Positions 62,869 through 64,000 of a stretch of 64,000 bases of DNA are shown one piece after another. The position numbers were made by a program, and so were the translations under genes. The number at the start of each line of letters is the position of its first letter. Positions within the stretch are counted from its first letter, which is position 1. The notes under the pieces are model-generated. The model was not told the origin of the DNA and made no database searches. It saw only the letters and a list, made by a program, of their open reading frames with translations. The stretch is from NCBI RefSeq assembly GCF_042683045.1, contig NZ_JBHUIT010000003.1:1-64000 (forward strand), read 5' to 3'. The DNA is from Luteolibacter algae (GTDB lineage: Bacteria > Verrucomicrobiota > Verrucomicrobiia > Verrucomicrobiales > Akkermansiaceae).

Positions 62869-64000
62869 TTAGTCCTGTGTGGCAAGTGTCGTATCGTCTT
62901 CCGAGTCAGTCTCCTCTTCCGGAGCGACTATGGCATTAGCACGGGTGAGAATATTTTCAGCTTCTTCTGTGGAAATTTCCAATGCTCCGGTCAGGAATTC
63001 GGCCGGCATATCGACAATCATCTCCGCGCTAACTCCACCAATAAGAGTGAGCTTTTCCGCGAGCTCATCGGTGATTCCCAGCTGCTCGCCGAGAGAGTGT
63101 GCAACACCTCCGATCTTCTCTTTGAATTGCTCCTCTTTGGTCTCGTCCTTACGGACCTGAACATCCCAGTTCATCAAGCGTGATGATAGGCGGGCGTTCT
63201 GGCCTTTGCGGCCGATTGCTTTGCTGAGGTCTTCCTCACTTACCGTTACAAGAACCACTTTGGATTCTTCGTTAACTGTGATCGAAATCAGTTCTGCCGG
63301 TTTCAAAGCCTCGCGGACGAGTTCGGCAGGGTCTTCGCTCCAGCGGATGATATCGACTTTCTCGTTGTTCAATTCACGGACGATATTTTTGACCCGGGCA
63401 CCGCGCATTCCAACGCACGCACCTACTGGATCGACTTTTGGATCATTGCTGAAAACCGCGACTTTTGTCCGGAAACCGGCTTCACGTGCGATCGCACGGA
63501 TATCGACCGTATGATCTGAAATTTCATTCACTTCCGCCTCGAAAAGACGACGAACAAAATTTGGATGGCTGCGTGACAGGATAATTTCCGGGCCACGACC
63601 TTCGTTTTCCACAGCGAGAACATAGCAGCGGATACGGTCACCGATGTTATAATCCTCTCCTTGGACACGTTCGCGGTTCGGCATGATGCCTTCGAACTTC
63701 CCGAGATCGATCATCACATCGTTGCGCTCGAAACGACGGACGGTGCCGGAAACAATATCCCCTGCCCGATCCTTGAATTCTTCGTAAATCATTTCCTTCT
63801 CCGCCTGGCGGAGCCGTTGCATCATCGTCTGCTTCGCCGTTTGCACGGCAATGCGACCGAAATCCTTAGGTGTCACATTGAACTCAAGCGTCCCGCCGAT
63901 CTCAACCGACGGATCTTTTTTCTGAGCCAAACTGAACGGAACTTCGTTGAATTTATCCTGCTGTTCTTCGTCCGCGACTACGGAGAGGGAAGCGAAAATC
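62869..64000 (-). CDS. nusA: Transcription termination/antitermination protein NusA (partial at the right edge)
   Basis: Binds RNA polymerase and nascent RNA and modulates pausing and termination. The visible part has the end of the N-terminal domain, an S1 domain (VSGTVRRFERNDVMIDLGKF), then KH1 (VGACVGMRGARVKNIVRELN) and KH2 (LSKAIGRKGQNARLSSRLMN). A C-terminal acidic-repeat-like region follows (LTGALEISTEEAENIL). The frame continues to base 64000 with sensible residues (…QDKFNEVPFSLAQKKDP), so the real start is outside the window. The TTG at 63930 is internal. Confidence 0.95.
   Translation of the reverse strand, partial: IFASLSVVADEEQQDKFNEVPFSLAQKKDPSVEIGGTLEFNVTPKDFGRIAVQTAKQTMMQRLRQAEKEMIYEEFKDRAGDIVSGTVRRFERNDVMIDLGKFEGIMPNRERVQGEDYNIGDRIRCYVLAVENEGRGPEIILSRSHPNFVRRLFEAEVNEISDHTVDIRAIAREAGFRTKVAVFSNDPKVDPVGACVGMRGARVKNIVRELNNEKVDIIRWSEDPAELVREALKPAELISITVNEESKVVLVTVSEEDLSKAIGRKGQNARLSSRLMNWDVQVRKDETKEEQFKEKIGGVAHSLGEQLGITDELAEKLTLIGGVSAEMIVDMPAEFLTGALEISTEEAENILTRANAIVAPEEETDSEDDTTLATQD

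Overview
The window is a chromosomal segment of a bacterium that is most likely a member of the Verrucomicrobiota. The clearest taxonomic hint is the run ECF sigma factor - FecR-type anti-sigma protein - planctomycete-type cytochrome/DUF1549/DUF1553 protein - DUF1501 protein (33702-40023), an arrangement typical of the Planctomycetes/Verrucomicrobia group. The housekeeping genes (miaB, rnhB, argH, purC, der, nusA-infB-rbfA) look ordinary and intact. The genus cannot be read from the sequence.

Layout. 1-9100: miaB, an unknown protein, a GTPase/membrane-protein pair (DUF3482/DUF2868 type), a PA14-like anchored protein, a cell-wall amidase and a CNNM/CBS membrane protein. 9119-29924: a complete type I-C CRISPR-Cas locus. 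It starts with a divergent WYL-family regulator and a 0.5-kb control region rich in palindromes and hairpins. Then come cas3-cas5c-cas8c-cas7c, a 217-bp gap, cas4-cas1-cas2, a leader, and one very long array that I counted as 173 repeats and 172 spacers (about 11.2 kb, mean period 65 bp). A tRNA-Leu gene lies directly beyond the array. 30216-33259: yraN, rnhB, a CAP-domain lipoprotein, an unknown protein and a short-chain dehydrogenase. 33702-40023: the ECF/FecR/cytochrome/DUF1501 cluster. 40069-46183: a tight minus-strand operon (UTP-glucose-1-phosphate uridylyltransferase, argH, prepilin peptidase, two pilT-like ATPases). 46484-53631: aliphatic amidase, a large flavin/iron-sulfur membrane fusion protein and two glycosyltransferases, one of them a two-domain fusion. 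53636-64000: a Nudix-like protein, cinA, a lipoprotein, purC, a lipoate-ligase-like protein, tRNA-Asp, der, two small proteins, and rbfA-infB-nusA, with nusA running off the right edge.

How the parts work together. Cas5c should process the array transcript. Cas5c, Cas7c and Cas8c, probably with a Cas11c made from inside cas8c, should form the surveillance complex that recruits Cas3. Cas4-Cas1-Cas2 add spacers at the leader end next to cas2. The WYL protein and the palindromes between it and cas3 are the likely control layer.

The most interesting content is inside the CRISPR locus. (i) Six spacers occur twice and two more occur as pairs differing by one base. They are not in collinear order and sometimes differ by one base at the 3' end only, which points to repeated independent capture rather than array duplication. 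(ii) Two spacers overlap on the same strand in a way that shows TTC directly before one protospacer, revealing the PAM from the array alone. (iii) Two others overlap by 19 bp on opposite strands. (iv) In front of cas3 lie two hairpins, each followed by an AAAC-ended handle and about 59 nt apart. They resemble a degenerate repeat-spacer-repeat and could be a crRNA-like regulator of the cas operon; this last point is speculative.
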